In this document: in pieces, positions 35,796 through 46,238 of the stretch
Position numbering within the stretch: the stretch's first letter is position 1
Layout: each line of letters starts with the position of its first letter
Assembly (NCBI GenBank): GCA_028641055.1
Contig: CM054059.1
Span: forward strand, 109,938,263 to 110,002,262
Source of the DNA: Alopecurus myosuroides
Taxonomy: Eukaryota; Streptophyta; Magnoliopsida; Poales; Poaceae
DNA: 64,000 nucleotides
Direction of reading: 5' to 3'
Notes under the pieces: generated by a model
What the model was told of the DNA's origin: nothing
Database searches by the model: none
Seen by the model: only the letters and a program-made list of their open reading frames with translations
Position numbers and translations under genes: made by a program

Positions 35796-37569
35796 AGTTG
35801 TTTCCCCTGTTGCATCTTGCGATGTCATGCATATAAAATAGGATCATGCTGGATCTTTTGCAGTAGAAGTAATTGTTGCATCCGGTGTTTGTTCTAGTTC
35901 GTTGCTTCTTCTCGGATAGGACGTTGAGATGATGTGAGCAACGACAAGTTCTGTGGATGTACCTCTACTTGCTGGATCTCAGGCAAGTATACTCACTTGC
36001 TGCCAAATGGCTGCCTTTCACCACTTGTTACCGATTCTTTCTGTTGTTCTTATTCTAGCCTTGATTCGATGCTTGTGTCACGATCCTATTATATGTTTAC
36101 CTTGTAGCCATGATATAGCCTTCCTTCCACTTCCTATTAACTGTTGTTTTTTTACCTTGTTGGCCCTCGTGTCGTAGTTGCATGCTTAGTGCTGTTTGCG
36201 CTCAAGTCTTGTTGTCCGTCTTATCACCTGTTTAGTTTGATAGTTGGGTTTCATTTCAATCAACAACATGTTAATGTTTTGGGTAATAATAATTTGATGA
36301 TAAGGCACCGGCAGGAGGCCCGGCGTGGTTTTGAAGCCTGCTAGTGTCGACCCTAATTAGGAAAAGGGTCTTGTCTACTGATCCATGATGAGCGCACTAA
36401 CCGCATGTGGGAAGCGAGTATGGGCGCCCCCCTCAACTTGATTCGATTCGCATCTCGTCCAAATCGCCACACTTAGTTCGGGCTTTCCATTTGATGCATG
36501 CATATGCAGGTGCGAACCCGAGGCCAGGGTGGAACTTTTGTAGTCGGCATTTAGGGCGGCGTGGTCTTCCAGTGCTATGAGGGTCCCCCTTTTCTTCGTG
36601 GGGGCTCGATTAGCCGCGCACGCACAGCACGTGGTGCTTTGGGCTTGATGCGAAGAAGAGTTGGGTTGTGTTGAGTACCTCGCTTGGTGGGTTGATCCCC
36701 CGTCTGGCGGGTTATTCTTACGTGTACGACCAAATTGGTGCATCCCTGCAGGGTTAAATCTTCTCGAGAAGCCGTGTTTTCCGCGGTTATGGTTGACTTG
36801 GTGAAAGTACTGCCTAACAAGTACTCAGAACAACTTACACCTAACTAATGATAACTTGACTAGTAATAGTCTTATTGACACAATAAGTTGAACATCATTA
36901 ATCCACACAGTGTGAGTTATCCTTGGGTTGCTTCCTTAGTAGGGGGTAACATTGGATGGGTTTGTTTGGTGAGTAGTTGTAGTTGGTTTCGATACGCTAT
37001 CTTATTCCCCTCTTTTAGCCGGATGATGTAGCGAGTCTCTGTAGTTGGTTAGTGCAGCCCGCTGCCGCTTATTTGCAATAATCCCTTCCTTTCCGTTGAT
37101 CCCAAAGTATTTGTATCTTGTGATGACTGGCTACGCCGGTATCTTGTGAGTATGGTTTATCCACTTGCCAGTACTTAACCGTACTGACCCACGAATCTTT
37201 TTCGTGGCTGCATATTCAACATTGCAGTCAACAGGTTTGAAGTCTGACGACGTTAGCTTGGGAATCCCTCCGGCTTGGCCTGGGCAGGGATTAGACGCTC
37301 TCGGTTATCTTCAGGACTCTTAGTCCAATTTGTATCTTGTCCGTAGCCGGACGCTATGTTGTTTCTTCCGCTGTTATTTGGACCTTTGTATTGTATCAGT
37401 TGTATCCTTGGCTCGTTTGAGTCATCTTGTATATATCTTTTCTGTTGTTGTTGTGGATTATTCGTGAACTGTTGTAATGTTATCACAAGTGGCAACCTGG
37501 AATCGGTTATTATGTGGATTTTGGCGGGAATGCTGAAATCTGCATAGTGCCCGATCTCGGGGCGTCACA

Positions 37570-37574
37570 GAACT
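37570..37574. repeat. Target site duplication GAACT (right)
   Basis: Matches 32983-32987. Confidence 0.95.
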
Positions 37575-38277
37575 TGTCGAGGTATTCATGGAAGACATAA
37601 TTCATGAGTCGAGAGAAGGTCGCCGGTGCATTGGTGAGACCAAAGGACATGACGGTGAATTCATATAGACCGTAGCGAGTGGTGAAGGCTGTCTTTGGAA
37701 TATCCTCTTTTATGATCTTTATTTGGTGGTAACCCATTCTCAAGTCCAACTTGGAGAATATTGAGGCTCCAGCAAGTTGATCAAAAAGATCATCAATACG
37801 AGGAATTGGATACTTATTTTTGATGGTTTTCTCGTTAAGAGGACGATAGTCAACAACGAGTCTCTTTGTTTGATCCTTCTTCGCAACGAACAGAGTTGGG
37901 CAACCCCAAGCCGAGGAACTAGGTTGAATGTAACCTTTTTCCATGTACATATCAATTTGTTCCTTCAACAACTTCAGCTCGGGAGTTCCTATCTTGTAAG
38001 GATGCTTAGAGATTGGAGCAGTACCTGGTTCAAGTTCGATCACGAACTCAACAGCTCTGTCCGGAGGCATTCCTGGCAACTCTTCTGGAAAGACGTCGGG
38101 GAAGTCGCAAACCACCGGAACATTTTCAAGTGAAGGTAGAGGTTTTGCATTGAGGGTGTATAGCTGGCTGGAACTTGATTCATGTGGAGAATAGATTATC
38201 TGGCCAGAAGGTTGTGACAGGGTTATTGACTTTTGAGCACAGTCAATTCTTGCTTTATTGGCCTTCAACCAATCCAT
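37575..38277 (-). CDS. Chromovirus pol, 5' part of RT
   Basis: Open minus-strand stretch starting at the Met of [15 protein letters not shown], just downstream of the protease. It then contains the RT N-terminal region: [44 protein letters not shown] and [15 protein letters not shown], the usual RT blocks 1-4. It stops at the solo LTR just before the YLDD block, which resumes at 32987. The residues after the junction (CDAPRSG) are encoded by the solo LTR. The true reading frame begins upstream in gag-pol; this Met is only the first one after a frame change at the duplicated protease segment (38299). Confidence 0.9.
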
Positions 38278-38298
38278 ACCAAGAATGACATCAATGTC

Positions 38299-38725
38299 TC
38301 TGATTACTTAGTGGAACCACAATTAGGTTGTTTGTTGTGGCAAAGGTCTTTGACACAAAAGAATGTGATGCTCCTGTATCAAACAACACTTTAGCTGGAA
38401 AAGAGTTTACGGGGAATGTACCGAGAACGACGTCAGGAGCTTCCTCAGCTTTGTCGATCTTGACATGATTCACCCTTGCGGTCCTCCCGACAGGCCTGTT
38501 GTTGGAGTTGAAGGCCTTAGGCGGGGGAGCGCGCACCATTGCCTGGTTTGTGTTAGGACGAGGTGGTGGTGGAGGTAGCTGCCCCTGCGTGCACTTGTCG
38601 GCGTAGTGTCCCGTCTGCTTGCACTTGTAGCATGGGACGACACGAGGAGGCCCTGGCCTTGGCTGCCCCATCGAAACCCTTTGATCATGCACCTGAGCAG
38701 GGTTGGGTGGGCGGGGAGCGAAGCC
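38299..38725 (-). pseudogene. Second copy of zinc knuckle-protease segment (copy B)
   Basis: 427 bases, identical base for base by eye to 38825-39251. On the minus strand it encodes the CCHC zinc knuckle (CYKCKQTGHYADKC) and the protease active site (VLFDTGASHSFVS). It is out of frame with the RT part that follows: after PLSNQ the frame hits a stop, while IDVILGMDW lies in another frame. It is an inserted extra copy. Confidence 0.9.
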
Positions 38726-40025
38726 ACATGAGAGAAGCAAGGAATATGTGGCCTCCAATTAGGATTTGATTGTCCTTACTTATCTTGGAAGTCAACATTT
38801 GAGATCCCGGGGAGTGAACAGTGATCTGATTACTTAGTGGAACCACAATTAGGTTGTTTGTTGTGGCAAAGGTCTTTGACACAAAAGAATGTGATGCTCC
38901 TGTATCAAACAACACTTTAGCTGGAAAAGAGTTTACGGGGAATGTACCGAGAACGACGTCAGGAGCTTCCTCAGCTTTGTCGATCTTGACATGATTCACC
39001 CTTGCGGTCCTCCCGACAGGCCTGTTGTTGGAGTTGAAGGCCTTAGGCGGGGGAGCGCGCACCATTGCCTGGTTTGTGTTAGGACGAGGTGGTGGTGGAG
39101 GTAGCTGCCCCTGCGTGCACTTGTCGGCGTAGTGTCCCGTCTGCTTGCACTTGTAGCATGGGACGACACGAGGAGGCCCTGGCCTTGGCTGCCCCATCGA
39201 AACCCTTTGATCATGCACCTGAGCAGGGTTGGGTGGGCGGGGAGCGAAGCCTGGAGAAGTTTGGGCATATGGAGCCCAAGTGACAGCACCATTTGGTACC
39301 CAGATGCGGCGCTTCTGCAGAGGGGTGGTCATGTTGGAAGAGGAACCACCCTCACGCGAGTGCTTGCGAGACTCCTCGAACGCCTTGCGCCCATTTTCTT
39401 CATTGAGCGCGGTGTTAATGAGATCCTCGAAGCTGTTGGCCTTGACATTGGTGAGGGCATACTTGAGTTCCGGGTTAAAACCTCTGCGGAACCTTGCCAT
39501 CTTTTTAGCTTCAGTGGACACCTCATCTCCAGCGTATCAAGCGAGGCGATTGAACTCACTCTGATACCCGATGACGTCCAACTTGCCCTGCTTGAGAGAG
39601 CAAAACTATTCACGCATCCTTTCCATGAGACCATCTGGAATGTGGTGCTTCAGGAAGGCTTCCTTGAAACAATCCCACGTGACTGGCATCCCAGTTCTCA
39701 TGGCCTAGAAATTTTCCCACCAAGTAGCTGCCTGACCCTTCAGCAGATAGGAGGCATACTTGACCTTGTCTTCTTCAGCTACGTGTGCAATCTCCAGAGC
39801 CTGGGCTATCTCACGGATCCAGTCATCAGCGTCCATAGGCTCGCGTGTGGCCACGAAAGCTCTTGGGCCCAGACTGAGAAACTCCTTGATGCTGACTCGT
39901 GGAGCTGTCTGGTTGATGTGCTGATTAGCCTGAAACTGGGCCATCTGCGTCATGACTTGGGTCATCTGAGTCAACAGCTCTGCGATTGGCGGTGGCTCAG
40001 GCGTGTTGTTCCTTGTTGGCGGCAT
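38726..40025 (-). pseudogene. Chromovirus gag to protease, three nonsense codons
   Basis: Starts MPPTRNNTPEPPPIAELL at 40025. A coil-forming Q/M-rich N-terminus is followed by the capsid block (DADDWIREIAQALEIAH, YLLKGQAATWWENF). Stops in the frame are TAG at 39705-39707, TAG at 39606-39608 and TGA at 39537-39539; the frame then stays open from 39521 through RFRRGFNPELKYALTN, a P/R-rich linker, the CCHC knuckle (nucleic-acid binding) and the protease DTGAS. In an intact element this gives the particle shell and the processing protease. This copy cannot make a full Gag. Confidence 0.9.
38825..39251 (-). repeat. First copy of zinc knuckle-protease segment (copy A)
   Basis: Upstream copy in element order, in frame with gag to its left on the minus strand. 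It is separated from copy B by 99 bases (38726-38824), which encode the normal continuation (ITVHSPGSQMLTSK, ILIGGHIFL). Confidence 0.9.
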
Positions 40026-40234
40026 CCTGAATGGAAATGCATTTTAGCACAACAATAAAAAAGGATAGACTTGGCAACCGAAAGAGAGATTATTCCGACG
40101 CATGAATAGATAACCAACATGTACATCATCGCATGTTCAAATACATCAGAATATCCAACACACCATAAATGGTTCGAATGCCAAAGGATAACTAAACATA
40201 GCTAAGACTGGATAGATCGGTACTCCCATGCTCA

Positions 40235-41167
40235 TCACGCAGGACGGTGGCTAGGAGTACGGCGAGAGATACGGTGAGGAGCACGCCCACGAAAGTAGGT
40301 GGAACGACGATCCACGTAGATCTGACGTGGTCTGAGACCGACTCTAGGCGTGGTGAAGTACATAGCGTCGACTCCCTGTGCTCCAAAGCGGGGAATCCCA
40401 GTGTAACCAGCACCAAGGTTAAGGAGTGGACCTCTGATCGGCTCGTAACCTCCAGCATCTGGCAGACGACGCCCAACTGGCTGATCGAAACGTGCAAAGC
40501 GCTCGTCTCCAACAAAGACTGTGGTATACGTCGCCAGACGAGTCAAAGCAAGGTAAAGCTGCTCTCTAACTGAAGCCAACTCCTGAGATAGTGTGCGGGC
40601 AACTGCGTCAGTGTGTCTCACAAACTGAGCGGTGGTGTGCAGCCTGGAGTTATCATGCTCGTAAACATCCAAGTTGTCGTATTGAGTGAAGTGAGCTCCC
40701 TCCGAAGTGACATAACCACGGGGGATGTGGCGATAGATAGGATCGTCAAATCCCCAGTAGTCAGCACGAAGGACGGTGAGGCTCACATAAGCTGCCTGCT
40801 GCACAACCATATCCACTGTGGAACCCACTTCCTCGTAGCGGTGGACTACGCTCATGCCATCATCTGACAGAATGTAGCCGATAGCCTGGTAGTAGGTCTG
40901 CTCAAACTCTCGCTGCTGCTCGTAGACCTGGTACTCTGGTGCCCAACGGAACCCCAGAAAAGTGACCATGTCTCTCAGCATCTCCGGATAACCGGCAGTG
41001 CTCTCGCAACGAGTCATACGAACCACCTGCAGGTAGAACCTGAGATCCATCTGCAGATGATCGGGGAAGCTTTGATTAGACGCCGGTAGAAGAACTGAAG
41101 TGGCAAGCAACAACAAGGTTTCAACGGACGAAAGGATGTTGAGAAGAACAGGATATCGAAGCAACAT
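40235..41167 (-). CDS. Pre-gag ORF of the chromovirus, 310 aa, unknown
   Basis: Open minus-strand frame of 310 codons between the primer site and gag, with its stop about 200 bases before the gag ATG. The first roughly 40 residues are hydrophobic and a later Met (MDLRFYLQVV) may be the real start. A middle block (EQQREFEQTYYQAIGYIL, then RYEEVGSTVDMVVQQAAYVS) recalls the beta-strand plus final helix pattern of double-stranded RNA-binding domains. The last third is R/P/G-rich (GRRLPDAGGYEPIRGP; RGRAPHRISRRTPS). No gag, zinc or catalytic motif is visible. Unlike gag it has no stop codons. Plant chromoviruses usually start directly with gag, so this is an accessory ORF. The domain idea is inference. 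Confidence 0.65.
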   Translation of the reverse strand: MLLRYPVLLNILSSVETLLLLATSVLLPASNQSFPDHLQMDLRFYLQVVRMTRCESTAGYPEMLRDMVTFLGFRWAPEYQVYEQQREFEQTYYQAIGYILSDDGMSVVHRYEEVGSTVDMVVQQAAYVSLTVLRADYWGFDDPIYRHIPRGYVTSEGAHFTQYDNLDVYEHDNSRLHTTAQFVRHTDAVARTLSQELASVREQLYLALTRLATYTTVFVGDERFARFDQPVGRRLPDAGGYEPIRGPLLNLGAGYTGIPRFGAQGVDAMYFTTPRVGLRPRQIYVDRRSTYFRGRAPHRISRRTPSHRPA

Positions 41168-41578
41168 TTGGGAAACACGAGACCAAACACTCCTGAGGTA
41201 CTACGGAAAACCCATCCGGGCTTCTAGAGGATCAATATCTACTGCTTAAGGAATAGAGGATCTGTTTCCGGGGCTTATGTGCCTCCGTTCTCAATCGTGA
41301 GTAGGAAACATGAAGATCATGTCACAACCACCTCCATTCCTATGGTCTAGTATATATAACCATCCTAGAGAAACCAGGATACGTGAAATCCTAACTTGAA
41401 AGTTTAGATGAGAAGAGAAAACAACGTTGCACTTCCTTGCCAGAGAAAAAAGGGAGGGTGGGTGGGGAAAGAAATAAAAGAACAGAATTCCTACTCTCAC
41501 GTTTCATTTTTCCTATATAGCTACAAAATAGTTTGTAGACTCAACTGCGACCAGTAAAAGGGATCCTACAGGCAGACA
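41168..41578 (-). other. Untranslated leader of the chromovirus
   Basis: About 410 bases between the primer binding site and the pre-gag ORF. No convincing frame or structure seen. Confidence 0.6.
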
Positions 41579-41591
41579 TGCTCTGATACCA
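41579..41591 (-). promoter_or_regulatory. Primer binding site, tRNA-Met type (chromovirus)
   Basis: Minus strand TGGTATCAGAGCA, two bases inside the 5' LTR end at 41594. Confidence 0.9.
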
Positions 41592-43695
41592 TTTGTCGCA
41601 CCCGGACTTTTAGAGGATACTCACAGCCCGTTAAACAGTAGATAAATGGCTTACGGGGCCTACCTGCACCCGCATCTCAATATGAGTAGGCCAGCACGTA
41701 AACGTGTGACAACCATCCTCTACTATTCATCGTCTGTGAAACCATCCAATAGAAATCCGAATACTTCGACGTACTTCATAACATACACACATGGTACGTC
41801 AACGGCATTTGAACAAGTGATATCACAACAAATCTCTAAGACACAAAGAAATAGAAATAAGTGGCAAAAGCTCTCACTAGAGCAGAGATAGCAAATACAG
41901 TCATGCAGAGGACACATGTCCCAACAAGTCATCATTACATCACAGCGGAAGCATTCAAAGTGTCTGAGTACAGACAAAATCCAAATAGGCCTAAGAGGCC
42001 GGAAACGAAAAGTACGGAGCCCATCCACGAAGTCTCGGGTCCTGCCCGGGTCCGCTATCTACTCGTCAGCAGCCTCGTCATACTCCACGTAGTAGCCACC
42101 ATGGGGATCCTCGGAAACGTAGTCTGCAGAACACGCAGCCCCAAAGGGGTCAGTACAGACGAGTACTGGCAAGCAAGACGCACAAGATACCAAAGTGTAC
42201 CCGACAACACCAAGTACAGATGCTTTGGGTTCAAAGGAAGATAGGTGATACAAAGGTGCGGCAGCGGGCTGCCCTAACCAACTACAGAGACACGCTACAA
42301 CATCCGGCTAAAAGAAAGGGATAAGATAGCGCATCGGAACCAACTACCACCAACCTCAAACAAACCCATCCTGGATCTCGCCCCTTATCCAAAGAAGCAA
42401 TCCGAGGATAACCCACACAGTTGGATTAATGAAGGTTCAAGTTATTGTGTCAATAAGACTATTACTAGTCAAGTCATTATTAATTAGGTGTAAGTTGTCT
42501 AATCCTTGTTAGCCAGCCCTATCACCAAGTCATCCATAACCGCGGACAACACGGCTTCTCGAGAAGATTTAACCCTGCAGGGATGCACCAATTTGGCCGT
42601 ACACGTAAGAATGACCCGCCAGATGGAAAGGCCCTTCCACCAAGCGAGGCACTCAACACAACCCAACTCTTCTTCGCAACAAGCCCAAAGAACCCCGTGC
42701 AATTGAGCGCACGGCTAATCAAGCCCCACGAAGAAAAGGGGACCCTCATAGCACTCTAAGAACGTGTCTCCCTAAATGCCGACTACAAAAGTTCCACCCT
42801 GGCGCCAAGGGTTCGCATCTGCATATGCATGCGGCAAATGGAAAACCCGAACTAAATGAGGCGATTTGGACGAGATGCGAATCGAATCAAAGTCGCGGGG
42901 GGCGCCCATACACGCTTCCCACATGCGGTTAGCGCGCTCATCATGGATCTAGAGGACAAGAACTTTTCCTGAGTTCGACACTAGCAGGCCTCAAAACCAT
43001 ACCCGGCCTCCTGCCGGTGCCTTATCATCAAATTAGCATTACCTCAACATTAACAAGTTGTTGTTTAAACATCGAGCCCCCAGAACATGATAAATATGGT
43101 AAAGGAAAAAAAACGGACATCAGACTCGAGCATAAACAACCCTAAGCATGCTAGTAAGACACAGGCAACAAGCAACAGAGTTATGGGTGTGGAGGATAGG
43201 CTATATCGGGGTTACAGGATAACATGTGATAGGATCGGAACACAAGCAACGAATCTTAAGGCTAGCAGAATAGACAACGGAAAGTATCGGTCTCCAGTGT
43301 GGAAAGGACACAATGGTTCATGTGAGTGAATACTTGCCTGCAATCTCAGTAGCCTGGTACTGGGCTAACTCCTCTGAAGTAGTGTCGTAAACCTCGTCTG
43401 TCTCAACGTCGTCGTCTATTCGAGAAGAAGCAAACAAACAACGCAGAGAGACAAACAATCAATAACATGGCATAATGCACAAACATGGGATGATGCATGA
43501 CAATTTAATTGATGCATCAAAGATAAGCTAGTTGACATGGTAACATAAGTAAATGGGCCTATATGCAATTTGGATTGCATATGGAAAAGCCCATGAATTA
43601 AGGTTGAATTAAATGATATATAAATAACCATCATGTGAAAGTTGTTTAGAATTATGCATGGATGATGAAAACAATAAGAAAACAACAATAGCTTC

Positions 43696-44345
43696 AACTT
43701 GATATGTTGTTTACCAAGTTTGGAATTTTATTTATTAAGTTATGAAATTTGGCTTCTTAAATGAGTTACACAAGCATTTGTTGTTTTCACCCATTTTAAT
43801 TGTTCAAAACAGATAACAAAATTCATATTTGGAAAGAACACAAAATTTTAGATGGAATACATACTTCATTTGTTGAAAATGGATTTAAAATGGGCAGGTT
43901 ATTAATTTGACAATTTTAGATGCATTAATTAAGGAAAGTTGTTTTCAGCAATTTAATTTATTTAAAACAGAACACAAAGTTGATATTTGCAAAGTTCATG
44001 AAAAATGGAATCGAATACATATTTTATATGTTCAAAAAGAATTTAGTTTGACCAAGTTACTAATTTAGCAATTTTAAATGATTTAAACAAGATTTAAATT
44101 ATTTAACCAATTTTAATTATTCAAAATAGGAAAAAAAAATTATATTTGGAAAGCTTGGTCAATTTTGCATGGAAAACATATTTTACATGTGACATTTGAA
44201 TTAAATTTGAGTTAGTTATGAATTTGACCAAATTTGAAAGAGTTGTTTGAATTTGAATTTTTGAAACCATTTGAAATGTTCAAAACAGTATACAAATGGT
44301 TTTAACATGTAGAGAATTTAATTTGGTATGGAAAACATATTTTAT
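43696..44345 (-). repeat. 159-bp-period tandem repeat, 5' LTR copy
   Basis: Marker spacings 158, 159 and 159; the 158 is explained by a one-base deletion near 43936 relative to the 3' LTR. Confidence 0.85.
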
Positions 44346-44651
44346 TTATTAGATTTGGAATTCAAATGCAAAAGATATTTGAATTTGAAAACAGGGGCTA
44401 TTCTGTGATTTTTAAAAGTCTCAGATTTATTCCAGGGGCTTAGGTGCGAAAAAGAATTTCAGAAAAGCCCCTAGGGCTTCTGCTATGCAGGGCAGAGCAG
44501 CCCTGGGTCACTGGCCAGTGGGCCAGCGCCCAGCTGGCGCCTGCGTGGCCGCGGGTGGAAGCTGGCGTGGCCACCACTGTCAATGACAGGTGGGGCCACG
44601 CTTGCGCGCGTGGCAAAGCGAAGCAAAAGGGGGTTTTATTCGTGCAGCGGG

Positions 44652-44705
44652 GGTTCGAACTCGCGACGCGGGCGTGCGCACGTGTGCCTCTGGCCACTGG
44701 GCTGC
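44652..44705 (-). ncRNA. tRNA-like module in the 5' LTR
   Basis: Box A-like GCAGCCCAGTGG (44694-44705) and box B-like GAGTTCGAACC (44652-44662) on the minus strand. Confidence 0.4.
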
Positions 44706-46057
44706 TGCTCGGTTCGTGACTGAACAGGGAAAGGTGGGGTTTTGAGGTGTATCTCGAGCGTGCTCGTTTATCTGACGAAACTGAACCCAAATGTTCAGTC
44801 TGTGGCGGAAACGAACGGCACGACGGCGCTCGCTCACCGTCGTTGACCACAAATTGGCGGTGCTAGGGTGTTGCGTGGGTGCAGGGGTGAACTAGGAGGG
44901 GCAGGCGACACGTGCAAGGTGGCGGGAGGAACAGCAGAGGCACGATGGCTTGCTCAGAGCGCGATCATGGCGGAGGTGCTCGGGTTCAGAGATAGCACCT
45001 GCGCAACTAGGCACGGATCGACGGGGAAACGCCTCAGATGGAAGAGGTGGCTCACCGTGAGTGTGTTGAAGTAGCCGGACGAGGTTGCCGTGGTCGGAGG
45101 CGACGAGACGACGATGAGGTTCAGAAAAGGCCGGCGAGGAGAGAGGGGAATTCCGACGTCGTGGAGGCTGCTCGTGCTCTGTGTTGCGGTCGTAGAGGTA
45201 GCCGGGGTCCCGCGGGTGGTGCACGTGTCCCTAGCGTGGCCGGAGAGGCGCCATGGCGGCGTGTCGATGGCGGTGTCCCTCCCTGTTGCTCTCGGGGTTT
45301 TCAGAAGGAAGAAAGGGGGAAACAGAGAGGAGAGGAGATGATGGCGGTGCGAGGAGGAAGGAGAGGAGGGATGGCTAGGGTTTGGGTGCTCTCGGGGAGT
45401 AGATAAGGAGGAGGGGAGGAGCAGGTGGAGGTGCGGTGGTGCGCTGCTGCGTCAGCGGCGTCGTCAGCCGTACGGAGGAGGGAGAAGAGGCCGAGCGGGC
45501 CGTGCTGCTGCGCGCGCGCGCTGGCTGGGGTGGTAGGTGGGCTGGGCTGGCCCAGCTTGCTAGCCTGGTCTGCCTCCCCCAGCCCTTCTTTTTATTTTTA
45601 TTTCCTTTTCTCTCTCTTTTTTTTTGCAGAAAAGGAAAAGAGAAGAAAAGAAGGGGTTTTGGGATTTCAAAAAAATTTGTGGTAATTTTTTATAGGCTCT
45701 TTATTGCAAAAGCCTAGTTGTACAAACTTTTGTTTTTCAAAATTTTAATTTTTTGTTGCTGTTTGAATTTTAAATGAATTTGATTGAATTTTGCTATAAT
45801 TGAAATATTGAAAATTAAGCAAGTTAATTATATGAAAATTCAAGTTTATTGGAATCAAAATAAATGGTTTGATTTGAATGTTTTATTTGAAAAGGTTGTA
45901 ACAGACCAAGTGTGAACATAATGGTTTGAAATTTGATTTGAAATTCAAATGGAAAATAATTGAAAACAAATGCAATGCTAAATGATGGAATGATGCAAAC
46001 TAAAATTAAACAAGGAGCAAGCATTGTAGGGTTGTTTTTCATACTTGGGATGTTACA

Positions 46058-46238
46058 GAAATAGGGTATCTTGACGGTGATTTTTCCAGCTGATTTCTGG
46101 TCCCGGTGATTATTCTCCCATAATTATAAAGCATGCAAAGTAAGATGAAATAACATAAGTAATGCATCATAATATGAAATATATCGATGAATAATAGAAA
46201 ATTACGATATAAAATAGTGATGCAAAATGGACGTATCA
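46058..46238 (-). repeat. 5' LTR of the Sabrina-like element, outer part
   Basis: Begins with the duplicated GAAAT (46058-46062) and ends ACGTATCA at 46238, so the minus strand starts TGATACGTCCATTTTGC, the recalled Sabrina LTR start. It is continuous with 24814-26146 once the chromovirus is removed. Confidence 0.85.

Larger units (their letters stand above)
32988..37569 (+). mobile_element. Solo LTR of a related chromovirus (4582 bp, plus strand)
   Basis: Begins TGTAACACCC, ends GGGGCGTCACA, and is flanked by perfect GAACT duplications, with no internal region, primer site or polypurine tract. It shares with the chromovirus LTRs the conserved block around 36720-36790, which is the reverse complement of the block at 27063-27150. 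Orientation is opposite to the host element. Its end matches the fragment starting at 50421. Solo LTRs arise by recombination between the two LTRs of one element. Long GC-rich frames on both strands (33313-35044) overlap each other, carry no recognisable domain, and belong to the LTR leader. Confidence 0.9.
26147..46057 (-). mobile_element. Tekay-like chromovirus (Gypsy), full length, with a nested solo LTR
   Basis: LTRs of 4451 and 4464 bp, a Met-type primer binding site (41579-41591), a pre-gag ORF, gag, protease, RT/RNase H, integrase with chromodomain-like end, and a polypurine tract follow in order on the minus strand. A perfect GAAAT duplication flanks it. Without the 4.58 kb solo LTR and its duplicated GAACT the element is about 15.3 kb. 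Gag has three nonsense codons and the protease segment is rearranged, so this copy cannot be autonomous. Most of pol is open. The Tekay/Del assignment rests on the integrase text and chromodomain position. Confidence 0.92.
41594..46057 (-). repeat. 5' LTR of the chromovirus (4464 bp)
   Basis: Same ends and order as the 3' LTR. It includes its own 159-bp-period array (markers at 43854, about 44012, 44171 and 44330) and tRNA-like module (44652-44705). Few differences from the 3' LTR indicate a young insertion. Frames inside are shared with the other LTR and are not genes. Confidence 0.95.

Noticed and set aside
39132..40058. A 308-codon plus-strand frame
   Set aside because: Antisense to gag, where the minus strand shows clear capsid and zinc-knuckle motifs; codon constraints of gag explain the open shadow.
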